Source: Azolla caroliniana
Lineage: Eukaryota; Polypodiophyta
Reading direction: 5' to 3'
DNA: 64,000 bases
Assembly: GCA_043228905.1 (NCBI GenBank)
Contig: JBHGNT010000018.1
Coordinates: 1,550,001 to 1,614,000, forward strand
Position numbers and translations under genes: made by a program. A model generated the notes under the pieces. The model had not been told where the DNA came from, did no database searches, and saw only the letters and a list, made by a program, of their open reading frames with translations. Of this stretch, positions 1-12,100 are shown piece by piece. Each line of letters starts with the position of its first letter. Position 1 is the first letter of the stretch.

Positions 1-3000
1 CCTAGTTCTAAAGATCATCTCTATTTTCGGCTCCTCGCATAGTAAAACAAAACATGTAATAAGTCTTACTTACAAAGTAGGCATGCATTGATTGTAAGTT
101 ATTTTGAGAAGACGTAAACGCATTATTCATTATTATGATATGTGCCAAACTTGTTAAAAAACGCGTATTCTACGTTTAGAGTACGTTTTAGAATACTCTG
201 AAGTATTCTACCTTTTAGAACTGCCGTTTTTTAAAATTTGACGTATTCTACGTATTTAACAAGTATTTATCATTTCAAAAAAAATACTTTAAAATTTAAG
301 AAGTATTTAATGTATTTTACAAGTATTCTAAGTATTTAACGTATTTTATGTATAAAATACAAATTCTAAGTATTTAAAAAAAAAGTTAGAATACTTGTAG
401 AATACTTAGAATACGTATTTTATGTGAAGTATTTTACAACAATGATCTGTACATTGTCTATCTCTTATCACAAAAGATTGTATGAAATTTGGTTTGGTAA
501 AAAGAAAGAAAGAGACAAATAAATTTTATTATCGTCCGCAGGGGTCAAATAAGACCTATATGGGATCAAAGTGAGACATTTTCACATACTGTGTTTGGAG
601 TCAATAAGTGACTCTCAATATTTGAGAAACTGTCTAATATCGTAGTTGAGAGTCCATATTGTGACTAAGATAGAAATGTGTATTTGAGACTTTAGTGTTA
701 ACAAAGTTGATGTCTCAAACTTGAGTGTGATCGATGGTAGATCAAACTTGTGAAATTCTTTGATGTAAAACATGCATAGTTTATGAGTCTTCTCTTTTTT
801 TTCCATAAAAAAAACTCCATTGGTATTAAAATTAAAGTGGCCAAAGGTAATATACAAATAGTATATAATATATTCCATCTCAACAACTATAGATCATCAT
901 CAAAGAAAGGACCAAAGTTCACCTCTTTTGTGATCATATTCTATCTTGACTAAGCATAAATCATCTAGAAAAGAAGCAAAATTACTCTCTTTTGCGGATG
1001 TAGAAGAAGTATAAGATATTGAGGAGATTGTTTCTGACATCTATTGCTAATCACATCATCCAAGAGCAGAGGCAAGAGTTGAACTATAGCTTCTATAGAA
1101 GTAACATTAGACTGATGGATAAAGAACGTGTTATGCTTCACATCTCTTCAACAACTTGACATTCTCAGAAGCCCGCTTGGCAAGTCTCATATCATCCCAT
1201 TTCTAACAAGCATTGAGCATTGTATTTATGAGTCTTCTCATTAGAACCCTAACACTAAGCATCATCAGAGAATGTGGGCTAAGTCATATGGAAGCACTGA
1301 TGTGGATGGTGGACAAGGGGATGGTCCATCATGTATCGTGATTGTGGTTTGGCCGTTTTAAGAAGAAGACAAAGTTGTAATGTGGTGTAGCATATGCAAT
1401 GTAACTTGTGAAATGTGGGCCTCCATGTATTTCCCAAGCTATGATACATGGGTGTTGCAAAAAACCTCAATTCACCAAGGATTTACTACACTTGCTAAAC
1501 CCGAGTTCTCTATCCAAAAAGCTTACTGCACACATCAAATGTTGGGCGACATAGTCTTATGTGAACTTTTGAGCTCAAGTAAATAGTTCAAGTTTATTGT
1601 ACTCAAAACTTGAGGTGTAAGGATATTGGACTTTTAATCACCAATTGTTCAGGATTTTCTAAGGGTGTTAAAGACACATAGGTAATAATGTAAATGGTTG
1701 AACACATGATATACATTGTTATAATAGTAAGGAATGTTAATGAAAAGTTGGCTGCATCATAAACTATATTTATATAATTATGTAATGAAACTTTCACTAT
1801 AAAAGGTTAATGACATGAAAGTACGTGCATGTTGTACTTCAAACAAGGTAATGTGTTATCATAAAGAGAGTTTGGAAATTAAATTTAGTAAATACAATGT
1901 GTCCTTAGAGAATGTTAAAAGATTCTAGTGCTTTCTTACGGTATTGTCACCATCTTTGGAGACTCGACAAGATGCAAGTTATGCTCAGAGAAAACACTTT
2001 TTTGAACAAGAGAAAAAGTTGTCCTTTACATTAGTTGAACTGGGGATTTCGATATTCAGTCACTTTCAAGAGCTAGCAAGAGTCTTCTCATGTTTACTAA
2101 CATCCTTGGTTTTGTTTGCAAGGAAACATTACTTGCAATCACGAATTGAAAATCATTATTATTATTTAATTAGAAGCATTTTTCATTCTAAAGATATTGA
2201 ATACAACATATACTTGTTGAGAACTAGACATTACACATTTCGTTTCTTCATTAAGATCATTGTTCTAACAAAACAACAAGAAGGCTTTATTGTTATGTAC
2301 CTAATGACTCCTAACAACTAATTGATGGAAAATTCATTGGTTATTTACGGATGCATACTTAGGGATACCCTATTTTACAAGTTTGTACAAAGCATTATCC
2401 TTATAATAAAGGTGGCATGTAAATTTCCTCAGTTTACGAATCAAACAAACTCCAAAACCAATCTTTTCTTTTTTTACTTTTGAACTTTGTCCTGAAAATG
2501 TGGACTAAAGGCCGTTTTTTTCGGGAGCATCGGTCACAAGGATAGAAGTGGAAAATATTGAAGATTCAAGAGTTGTACATATGTACGCAACCGATTTTGA
2601 TAAGTGAAGGATGAAAAATGCGTGGAACTTGGATGCGCTAAATAAAAGAAAAGGTGGATTTTTCTAAATGTATAGATACAACACCAATGTGATGTGTTAT
2701 TTATTGACTAGGTGGTAAGACACGGTTTTTCATCTTGAGCGACAATTGACTGGGCAAGGACTGCGACTACTTCGAGAAACATGAAATGCTTGGGGAGTGT
2801 GTGAAGTGAAAACAACAAAAAAACACGAACATAAGGTTACTTGTCAATGTGTGATACAGACGACATCTTGGTCCGAGTATTACATCTGACAACAAACATA
2901 TCATGTTTACATGATACAGACGAAATGGTCATTGCGCGCATCAATGTCGCAATCCTACAACAAGCACTTGGCTATGTTTCGCTAATATATAGATAGATAG

Positions 3001-3300
3001 ATAGATAGATTTTATTATCGTCCTCCGAGGTCAAATATGATCTGTGAGAAAGAGCGACCAGTTCCGTCTCCCCCGCCTCCTCAACCGGGGGTGTCACTAT
3101 TCGTTCTTTTCTTTTTCTTGCTTTCCAACACAATTCCAGATCCCCACGGACAACTAGGGGGGCGCAGTAAATTGCGTTTTCTATGGCGAGGCGAGGACAG
3201 GCGTAGGGGAGAGCGAAATTTCACACTTGACCTAGGGGCGACCGGCCATGGATGGATTGAGATCGTAGTTTCCCTCTTTTTGTTCTTCTTCATTTATTAC
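1..3300. other. AT-rich spacer, no gene seen
   Basis: I see no supportable gene here. The open frames are short, lack recognisable domains and have AT-rich codon use. The stretch holds a foldback-like cluster at about 158-440, two short matches to the dispersed retroelement-end repeat (near 530 and 3010), and a TAGA microsatellite at about 2990-3010. A GC-richer patch at about 3040-3260 contains open frames on both strands, but neither resembles a known protein. Confidence 0.6.
158..440. repeat. Foldback-like AT element built from an inverted 8-9 bp motif
   Basis: The motif GTATTCTA and its complement TAGAATAC recur many times in both orientations. One perfect small hairpin lies near 189-210 (TAGAATACT, short loop, AGTATTCTA). 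The left edge carries CGTATTCTAC and the right edge has its complement in the form GTAGAATACTTAGAATACG, so the whole block could fold on itself. It looks like a decayed foldback or MITE-type element; no target-site duplication was identified. Confidence 0.45.
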
Positions 3301-3495
3301 CATACCCTAACCCCATGGAAAGCATTGATCACATGCATGCATGTGTGTGTATGTACACACATATATACATATCTATCTATCTATCTATCTATCATCTATA
3401 TATGCATGCATGTATGTATACACATACATACATGATACATACATAAAATCTCCCTCCCTCTCTCTCTCTCTCTACATTGGGAGTTGAGAAGAAAC

Positions 3496-4432
3496 ATGAG
3501 GTTCAGAGTAGCCACATTCTCTTACATTCTCTTCTTCTTCTTCTTCTTCTACTCCTCATTGGTCATCATTCTCTCTTCTTCTTCTTCTTCTTCTTCTTCT
3601 TCTTCTTCACTTAGAGGAGTCCATAGCATTGATAGAGGTAAATCCATTCTCATTTTATTCTCCATCAAATATATATGCATATCTATCTATCTATATATAT
3701 GTTTCTGAATACATGTGTTTTCTCATCATATAAAGAGAAACATTCTTCTAATTTTGGGTTCAGACTATTGGGTCCGCTTCACACCGTCCGGACAAATCAA
3801 CCAGGATTCACAGGCAAGCCACTCCCCCCCCCCCCCCCCCTTCCCAAATAACAAACAGAATAAAGAACAATCAAATTAAATAAATTTGTTTTATCACCCA
3901 ATTTTACTTCAAATTTTGTTTTCTTTTGATTAATTTGAATGCAAAAGAAATGAATAACCAGAAAATTATTTTAAGTGGAATAGTTTTTCGTTTTTGTGAT
4001 CGATCGGGAATTGGTCGGGATTTCGATTATCCTTAATCATGATCAAGTTAGCTTGAATCCTTAATCATGATCAACTTAGCTTGATTACCCTTAATCATGA
4101 TCAAGTTAGCTTGATTATCCTCAATCATGATCAAGCTACCTCAATTATCCTTAATCATGATTAAGGTGTCTTCATTATCCTTAACCATAATCAAGGCTGT
4201 TACATTGATTGTGAGCACACTTGAGCTAATACAATTGTGTGGACAAAAGGTTATTATAGATGAGTATGAGAATGGGCCCGGATCGACGCCCCCGAGGTGT
4301 GAAACCAAATGCGAGCATTGCACACCTTGCATACCCGTTCGGGTCTCCGTCCAACCCGGGCCGCACAAGATCTCCGAGTATTACCCCGAGACTTGGAGGT
4401 GCAAATGTCATGGAAAGCTCTACATGCCATGA
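3496..4432 (+). CDS. EPFL4/5/6-type secreted signalling peptide (epidermal patterning factor-like)
   Basis: Predicted 124-residue precursor from three exons: 3496-3637, 3764-3813, 4250-4432. Residues 1-27 form a signal peptide (basic MRFR start, then a Phe-rich hydrophobic core), followed by a run of Ser codons. The last exon encodes the mature cysteine-rich domain: GSTPPRC, then C81, C85, C88, C91 and C115/C117, ending EYYPETWRCKC and YMP. This six-cysteine layout and the C-terminal YYPE-W-CKC signature are typical of EPFL4, EPFL5 and EPFL6. In that family the peptide is secreted and binds ERECTA-type receptor kinases with TMM to control stomatal density and stem or inflorescence growth. Intron 1 is GT-AG; intron 2 appears to be GC-AG (CACAG/GCAAGC). 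The second exon is assigned only by phase and splice sites and is the weakest part; the first and last exons are well supported. Which of EPFL4/5/6 it is cannot be said. Confidence 0.82.
4020..4200. repeat. Tandem repeat of about 31 bp in EPFL intron 2
   Basis: About six imperfect copies of a unit containing CCTTAATCATGATCAAGTTA run head to tail inside the second intron of the EPFL gene. The core TTAATCATGATCAA is nearly self-complementary. A run of about 17 C lies upstream in the same intron near 3823-3840. Confidence 0.85.
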
Positions 4433-6865
4433 AATTATCCAATGCAAGACCGCGGCTTCTGTGAGCTTCCGTTTAATATCCGAATTCTCGTAAATTCCAC
4501 ATCTAAGACCCGTCGGACCATGGTCATCACCCCCTCGGCATCTAACACTTGTCTCACATTTTCTCTCACGGTCAACCAATCTAATGCTATGGTGATGATG
4601 TTTTGTGACATGCTCTTTAACTCCCACGAGAGAAGATTCCATATTTTCGGCATATTGCCCTTAATCCACTTTGAAAGTGTTGGCCATTGTTACTCACTCG
4701 TGACGACACTCATTAATGTTGTCATTCGATCGAGTGTATGCTTGGCAAAAGGGTATAACACTTTGTATCTCTCATTATAGAGTTGAGTCTTGCAACAATA
4801 GATTTTGGTTCTACAATGTGTTCTCATTAGCTTAATCACATTTGCTAGCTTTTACTTGATATGCTTCATCGTGTGGATGTGAATGGTGCATTCTTATTAA
4901 TCTTTCTTAATCTTATTAATCTTTTGATTCCATCTCTCTCAACATGCATGCTTTTCGTTTTTGCTTGCAAGCATCCTTATCTCGCACACGTAAATAATCT
5001 AATATATTATCTTGAATTCCACCACAATAAACGATCCTCAAGAAAGTCTAGGAAAAGCACACGAAACTTATGGATTGCTCGATTTATGAAATTTCCATTC
5101 ATAACTTTTTCTCATCAATTAGATGTTTTATGCTTATTGCAACGTGAAATGTTGGCTCTTTAACAGTTCATTTATGATTTTTTTGTATGACAATCATTAT
5201 GCGGGATGTTAGTAGTACATAAGAGCATGTGCCCAATAACCTCGGACCATATGGGGAAGGTTTGAGAGATATGGAAGAGTGTGAATGAAACATTTGAGTT
5301 GGTGGAAATAGGCCGAAGATGGCTTATATATAGAATCTCCATTGTAGCATGATGCAACTAAAGAACCCAACGTCTCTCTCCTTTATTGTCATATATCCTA
5401 AAAGGAAATCATATTATGTATCATTCATTCGCTTTGCCTATTGGCATGGTAGTTTAGAACATAGCATCAAACTCATAAATGAAGAGAACCTAAGTCATCA
5501 ACGTACAAGTAATACCCTACATAAATTAATTTTCATTGGATGCACATTGTGTGGGTCAACCTAGAATTTATTTCGTAAAAGATGATATGAGTAGAATACC
5601 TTCAAACTAGTTTAACATCAAACACAATAGGCCCTGGGGTGTGTGGTAGATAATGGCTATAGTCTAGACCATATCTCTCTAGATAGACTATGGCCAACTA
5701 AATGACACATAGACAATGATGTTTTGACCATTAATATCCAAATTATTGCTGACTAAATGCCATCAACAAGCTAATGGGCACACCTTTGGCCTAATATGGT
5801 AATAAATGTGCTCATTAACATAAAACCCTTTGAGAATTGCTCTATTGCAATTGAAAATTAGGGGAAACATCACTTGCTAACTATGTCTATTTCCATTATT
5901 GACATGCGGTCCAAGAAAGCTCTAAGTGTGTATACGGTTCAAGATATCGAATCAAAGTGTTTACGTAATGGATAATTTAGGTATTCGTTCTTTTGAAGAT
6001 GAAGACGAACATGAACATGAGATGGTAAGACAAGCACACGAAGAATTTCTTTTTTATAGCACTAACAAATCATATAAAAAAATGAAAGCATAGGATGGTG
6101 CTCCTTGAAATGGCATGAATGTAATTGAGCAATATGTAGAATTCTTAATTTATATACAAGAACATGTGTATGAAAAAGGAATTAATGAGCAATGTAAGAT
6201 CACCTTGATAGGAAGACATATCCACAATATAATGATAGGAAGTCATACACCAATATGAACTTACGAGGTATGCATAGAGATGAATGAATGAGCTCTAGAT
6301 AGTAAATGACATCCAATTCCATAAAGATATAGACACCAAAGGACGAAACTTTAAGGAGTCCATAAAGATAGAGTTTACCAAGGACAAAATTCTTGGAGTC
6401 CGAAAAGATAGATAGACATTAAAAAGGACACAAGCTTAAGAGTTGGTTTATTGAAAAGTTTTGAATTCATAGTCCCGAAAGAGTCATCAATCATCATATG
6501 TGGAGGAGTGTTCAAGGCACAATCTTCGATACAATCATTGGCAAAACAATGTCTATCTTCTTAGCAGTAACTTATTTTAGGTTCTCCTATTTAACATGCT
6601 CAATTTTCATAGCTTTTTTATTTCCTCCTTTGGATTCACGACATATGTACATTTTTCCTACACTTTTACATTGTCCCGTTATCTTTTACTCCAAAGGTTT
6701 GAGTGATAATTAGAGCCATTGTACTGTATATTTAACTGATACAATTGCATCAAGTTCAAGAACGAGCTAACATTCATGGTTTGTTTACAATCACAAGCTA
6801 GATTTAAGTTAGACAAATCCGTTTACAAGGAATCCTAGGAAGTGCTCCCTTGAGCAATTGTTTCC

Positions 6866-7223
6866 CATATTGTTTTTAGATTCTAGGGTTTTGAGTTTCA
6901 AATGTAACATAGTTAACTTTATTAATTAACCATCTCTCTCTATTATTGTAATTACCTTACCCTAATGGTAAGTTGTTGGCACTACAAGCACTACCTTGTG
7001 GGTTCGAAACCCAACTTCCTCACCTCTCTGTTATATATTTCTCATATTGTTTTTAGATTCTACGGTTTTGAGTTTCAAATGTAAACATAGTTACCCTATT
7101 GATTAACCATCTCTCGATCTCTCTTATCGTAATTACCTTACCCTAGTGGTAAGTTGTTGGCACTACAAGCATTGCCTTGTGAGTTCGAAACCCAACTTCC
7201 TCACCTCTCTATTATATACTTCT
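6866..7223 (+). mobile_element. Two tandem tRNA-derived SINE-like units
   Basis: Two copies of a roughly 177-bp unit lie head to tail. Each contains an A-box-like TACCCTAATGG or TACCCTAGTGG about 33 nt before a B box (GGTTCGAAACC in copy 1, AGTTCGAAACC in copy 2), the spacing of an RNA polymerase III internal promoter. The unit does not fold into a proper tRNA and has flanking non-tRNA sequence, which suits a SINE better than a tRNA gene. Copies differ by scattered point changes and small indels. Confidence 0.6.
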
Positions 7224-7235
7224 TATATATCTCTT

Positions 7236-7330
7236 AATTCACTAGATGCCACTGTGAAATGTAGGGGTTGAACCCATGACCACCTGGTCTCCATTGGGCA
7301 ACCTTACCAAGTGAGCTACATCCATTTGGG
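7236..7330 (-). mobile_element. Inverted tRNA-related SINE head
   Basis: On the minus strand an A box (TAGCTCACTTGG, 7307-7318) precedes a B box (GGGTTCAACCCC, 7264-7275), with a tRNA-like opening GGATGTAGCTC. It faces the tandem SINE-like units just to its left but is a different sequence, so it is probably a separate family or subfamily. Confidence 0.55.
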
Positions 7331-7609
7331 CACTCTTTTTTTCTCTCTCTCCCCCAAAAACCACCAAAATTGGAACTAATAAATAGCAAGTATGGTACAC
7401 ATGTTAGAGAAGTGCATACAATGCGACCTCGTAAGGAAATGTTGAGCACAACTTCAGAGTTTGTTAAATATGGCCTCCCACTCAACAATGGATAAGAACA
7501 TAAAAAACCTATATTTATTTATTTATCGAACCTAAAACACATAGGTGGACAAAGATAGAAACCCCGTAACGTTCTTAAGCAAAAAAAAACAAGATATTTA
7601 CTTATTTTT

Positions 7610-7880
7610 TAGCATCCATAGAGAAGCCAATATTGTTCCATGGGACCCAAGTAAACAAGTTTTCTTGATATGTGTCTCCTTCCTAAGAAGGGGTATTCAT
7701 ACTTCAAAGCACAAAGTCTCAATGTGTGAATAAGGCATACATAAATGAGCTCAACCTTTTAAGTGTGCTCTTTAGTGTGACACTCAAGTCATCATTCCCT
7801 CTTAATATGTGATCAAACTAGGAATTGTAGTATATGCAGAGCATGTAAAAAGCAAGTGATATTCATCCTCCCCAAACCCT
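7610..7880 (-). repeat. Dispersed retroelement-end repeat, copy A
   Basis: This stretch matches 63010-63290 over most of its length. Shared blocks include TGTCTCCTTCCTAAGAAGGG, GGTATTCATACTT and AAAGCAAGTGA. Read on the minus strand it ends in a GGTC-CCATAGG-type sequence resembling the 3' ends of the LINE copies in this window, so it is probably a 5'-truncated LINE tail. It has no coding capacity. Confidence 0.7.
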
Positions 7881-9131
7881 TATGTACGTGTCTTACATGC
7901 CTTTATATTTGCAGATTTTGATGCCACAATCCAACTTCAAAATACTGAAATTGTCTACTGGACAATTGTGTCAAATGAGCATGAAAAAGCAAAAAAATAC
8001 TCATGTGTACGCATTGACACAATGATCATCAACAAAGAAACTAGGCAAATTTTGGAATTTGTCTCCCAAATGCCGCTAGCATTTGTGTCATTTACCCAAA
8101 TGGGCAAGGGCAACCCCCTTCTCACGCAATTTCAATGTTCTATAGGAGCAACGACACGATAAATTCACAACAAGACATATATTAGAGAATGCCTTTCATG
8201 CAGAAAATGTGGATACTTCTGAAAAAGGAATGTAAAAAATAAATAGCTATGTTACAAAAGCAAATGCAAAAACTACATCAATACGATGCAAGTTGTCTTT
8301 TGCTCTCTCCTCAATCTCATTAAAATTTGATCGACTTCGTTATACAACGACCGTTTAGTGAAGAATCGACAACCCTTCAAGACCAAACTATTTCAAAAAG
8401 GTAGGTAACATCATCATTCTCACCACACTTTTTGACAAGGAAAACATACAAAAAGAACAGATTCCATTTCTTTTTCCTGTACTATATTAGTAGCATCATT
8501 CATGTATCTATGAACCATTCCACAAAGTTTATCAATATGTCCCACTTTAGAATTGTCTTGGATTTGAAGATAAGCTTCAAACTTACAAATAGGATAAAAG
8601 ATTCTAAATCATCAATATACCATAAAACTTTTGCATCAAAATAAATACAAGCTGTATGTAAGCAAATATGTCTACCCATATGATACCTTTGCAAGAAAAG
8701 GACACATCATCAACACTTCAATCAACAAAGGTAACCCACGAGTGTTATTTTGTCACAGCTTGGCGTTGTTATTTAACAAACATTCGAATCTTTTTGTGTG
8801 TCAGTTACATCTTTGGACCAAATAATCCAAAAGATAAGACAACTATTGTATTTTAAATCTTATTCAAAAAATGAGCTTCTGTCAATCATCTCAATGTGAA
8901 TGTTGCTAATATATCTTGGAATCAAATAATCCAATAAAGAAAACAAGCTCTTTTAATTGGAAGTTATTATGTTATATAGAATGATGATGATCAAAAGAAT
9001 AACAAAAGATAAAAGTATGATCACTATATGAATAATATAATTGATCGTCCGATGTATAACCGAATATAACCTTCACCTTTCAGAACTAGGTGCATAAAAC
9101 ACTTGCTCGAGGGGAGAAAGGAAAAGAGAAT

Positions 9132-12100
9132 TTACATTTGTGGCCTTGTTTGTACCAGATATAGTTCTCCATCCTTTATGACACCTTCGATATCCTGAGC
9201 AGATCCTAATAACTCCTCAACGGCTGCACCGGCTTCTGCAATCTTGGAAAGAATGGACTTCTGGAACCCATCATCTATCACCAATGGATCGATCGAATAA
9301 TCTACTACTCTTTGCTCTTCCTCATCCATCGGAACACTGGAAAATGTAAAATCCATTTTATATTTTGCTTACAAAAGCATTTTCGAAAAACAATGCATAC
9401 CAACAAACTTTACCTGTCATACAGCCCTGCTCCAGCATATCCTTCAAGATCTTCACCGTTAGAATCAGACCTAAAGATGATTGATTGTTTGATGAATAAT
9501 CCGACACGCTTACTGGGAAATCCTGTTACCTGGTTTACACAAATAAACATGAAGTACATATAAGCATCTTCTTAACGCAACGAATCATTTGTGATGAGAG
9601 TTAATCGAATGTCCACAGCAAAGAAAATCATCGTGTGCATCTTTACATATATGCAACCCAATATGTTTCATTGCAGTAACATGTATAGCTTTTGCTACTT
9701 ACTTGAGGATTTCTTATATCATTTTTCTTGGTAACAAAGCTTAAGGCACGACCAGCATAAGCACCAACCAAGGTCTCACCTAAACCTTTCACAATCTGAA
9801 TCACACAAAGCATAGAGCTTAATTAAGACATAACAAAAGGTCTTGTAAGCATTCTGCATAAAATATATGCTTTCTACCTCTGCATAAATTTCTGAAGAGT
9901 CTTCGTTTGAAGGATTGGTTGTGTGTATAACAAAGGCATAATCTGCTCTGACAATTTCTTGCACCAGGACAGCCATACAAAGATCATTATGGTCTATTCT
10001 TGCTTTCCGTGTGCTGAAGTAAGCCCTCTCATTCCATTTCGAAGCCCAAACCTTATAAATAATTTCGAAGCCCTCTCAGTCATCTTATATGAACAAATAA
10101 ACCGAAATTATAAAGATTTCCATGAAATTAATGTGCCTTTCCTCACCTTCCTGATTGCAGTCCATGCGCTTTCCCACCTCTGCTCTCCTTCATCACCAGG
10201 CCAAGGCATATTTGACTGTTTCATGACTGATCGGAGATCTTCAACCTATAACACAGTTACAGAATTTAATATTTAAGAAGAGTATTCTCTCCATATCGTT
10301 CATCGAAATAATAAGACATGGACATTGCAGTGTGCACACGCTAGCCACATAGACACAGAAAAGAAAACCCAAAATTACATTTTCAAAACTTCAATGAAAC
10401 TCGAGATATAAAGAAAAGAAATATATTTTTTCCAAATAAATGTGATTGTAAACATAGAAATGTCTGTTCATACCAAATTAGGAGGTGCTTGAAGGCCCAA
10501 AACAGCCTTGCGGATCTCATGTAGTTTACTGAAGTCTCCCTTTTTCAAAGAATCTTCTAAATCCGAAATTTCGGCAGCAATATCCTACATTTGCAGCAAT
10601 TGCTAGTTAATGTACTTGCACTTAAGTATACTACATGAGCACAGAGACATAAACATCATCAGCTCAAAATATTGCAAAAGAAATATTTCACTGTCATACT
10701 CACATATCTGATTTTCAAGACAAATTGAGTGAAACCACTAACCTTGTTTCTCTCCTCTGACAAGACTTTTTCAAAAACTCCGAATGGGATTGCAACTGAT
10801 GTAGGAACTTTAATCCATGAAGGTAACTTACTTTTCAGGTTCGCAATGTTACGGGATTTTGCACCAACCTGTGAGGTGCATAAGTTTATCATCATTTGCT
10901 TATTGGAAAACAATACACACAAAATCATGTTTTTTCAAACTAGCCACGTACAAAGTCAATATCAAACTCATCTGCAGAAATTGCATACTTGCCCCTGAAT
11001 GTTTTCTTATTTAAACTGATACCAGGGAAGGATTCATCAACAGTACTAGAGTTTGGACCCCCATTCGATATATCAGAATCACTGATTTCACTGCAATAAT
11101 CTCAATATTAGACTCCCTGATATAAACTTGAAAAGGAATTTAAACCCATGCAAACATGTCTATGTAAATATCTATATGGCATAAAAATTTATTATAGATG
11201 GACGTTATTCCATGACTAAGAGCATCAAATCTCTATGTATTCCAAAAAATTCTAGGAAATAATATTACATGTCATGCTCAAACAATCCATACTATTTATA
11301 ATCACGTGATCCAACAGCCAAACTCTCCAATGTCATCAGAGGATTATGAGTATTCACCTGTAAGTAATACCAGACGAGTGTGGTTGCAACCTAAAAAACA
11401 TGCCCTTCTTACTCTGAAGATCACTAAAGACTTCCATATCAAAGCACGTAGCAAAACAAATCTGGAAAGAAGATCAAGCCATTTTGTTAGCTTCTTGCAT
11501 TTTGTACTAAAAAAGGAATGCTCTATGTTACCCTCCACTTACCTTTCCATTTCGTGCTCTCACTGAAACGTGTGATAACACATCAGGCATATCTGGAGTG
11601 AGAACTGCAACTGCTCCATCTGGGATTTCTTCTTCACCTTTTACTTTGTTAGCCACCAGGATTGTTGGCTTACTATACACTTTTTCCTGCACATCTGCTA
11701 GATCACCTACGACCTCCACATAGCCACTAACTTCCACCGGACTGATAACTTGCCAGCTGAACAAAAAGTAGACAGTACTCGTTAAATTTCTACATATCAA
11801 TAGTGTTCAATCAAGCAAATAGATGTGAACTGTGCGAGTAACCCTCTTTGTGATACCTACCTGCCCAGGTTGGCAGCAGCCCGTAATATGGGATCAATTC
11901 TGTTCAAGAGCTGAGACAGAGATGCCGCAGTACCAGACCGGATTATCTCCTCGGTAAAGATATCAATCTGTTTGCAATGACAGGAAATCCTAATACTTAA
12001 GCTCCTAAAATTTGCCAATCTTAAGGATAGATATTCGAATTTCCAATACTATACTCTACATTGATTTACATCTGGGAATAGATATAACAAGATGACTTTG

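Larger units (their letters stand above)
4433..8900. other. Spacer between EPFL gene and GWD1, repeats only
   Basis: No gene is supportable. The stretch contains tRNA-derived repeats at 6866-7330 and a copy of the dispersed retroelement-end repeat at about 7610-7880. Small open frames such as 4861-5163 have no recognisable motif. Confidence 0.6.

Noticed and set aside
1944-2321. 125-codon open frame in the left spacer
   Set aside because: No recognisable motif, starts with a non-ATG codon, AT-rich codon use and no exon partners seen.
3037-3435. 132-codon open frame before the EPFL gene
   Set aside because: The second half is translated CTAT and CATG microsatellite and the first half has no domain; more likely EPFL upstream sequence.
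4226-4642. Minus-strand open frame of 138 codons over the EPFL last exon
   Set aside because: The plus strand has the EPFL cysteine pattern; the minus frame has no known motif and reflects the GC-rich exon.
7236-7330. Real tRNA gene on the minus strand
   Set aside because: A and B boxes are present, but the acceptor and anticodon stems do not pair, so a tRNA-derived repeat fits better.
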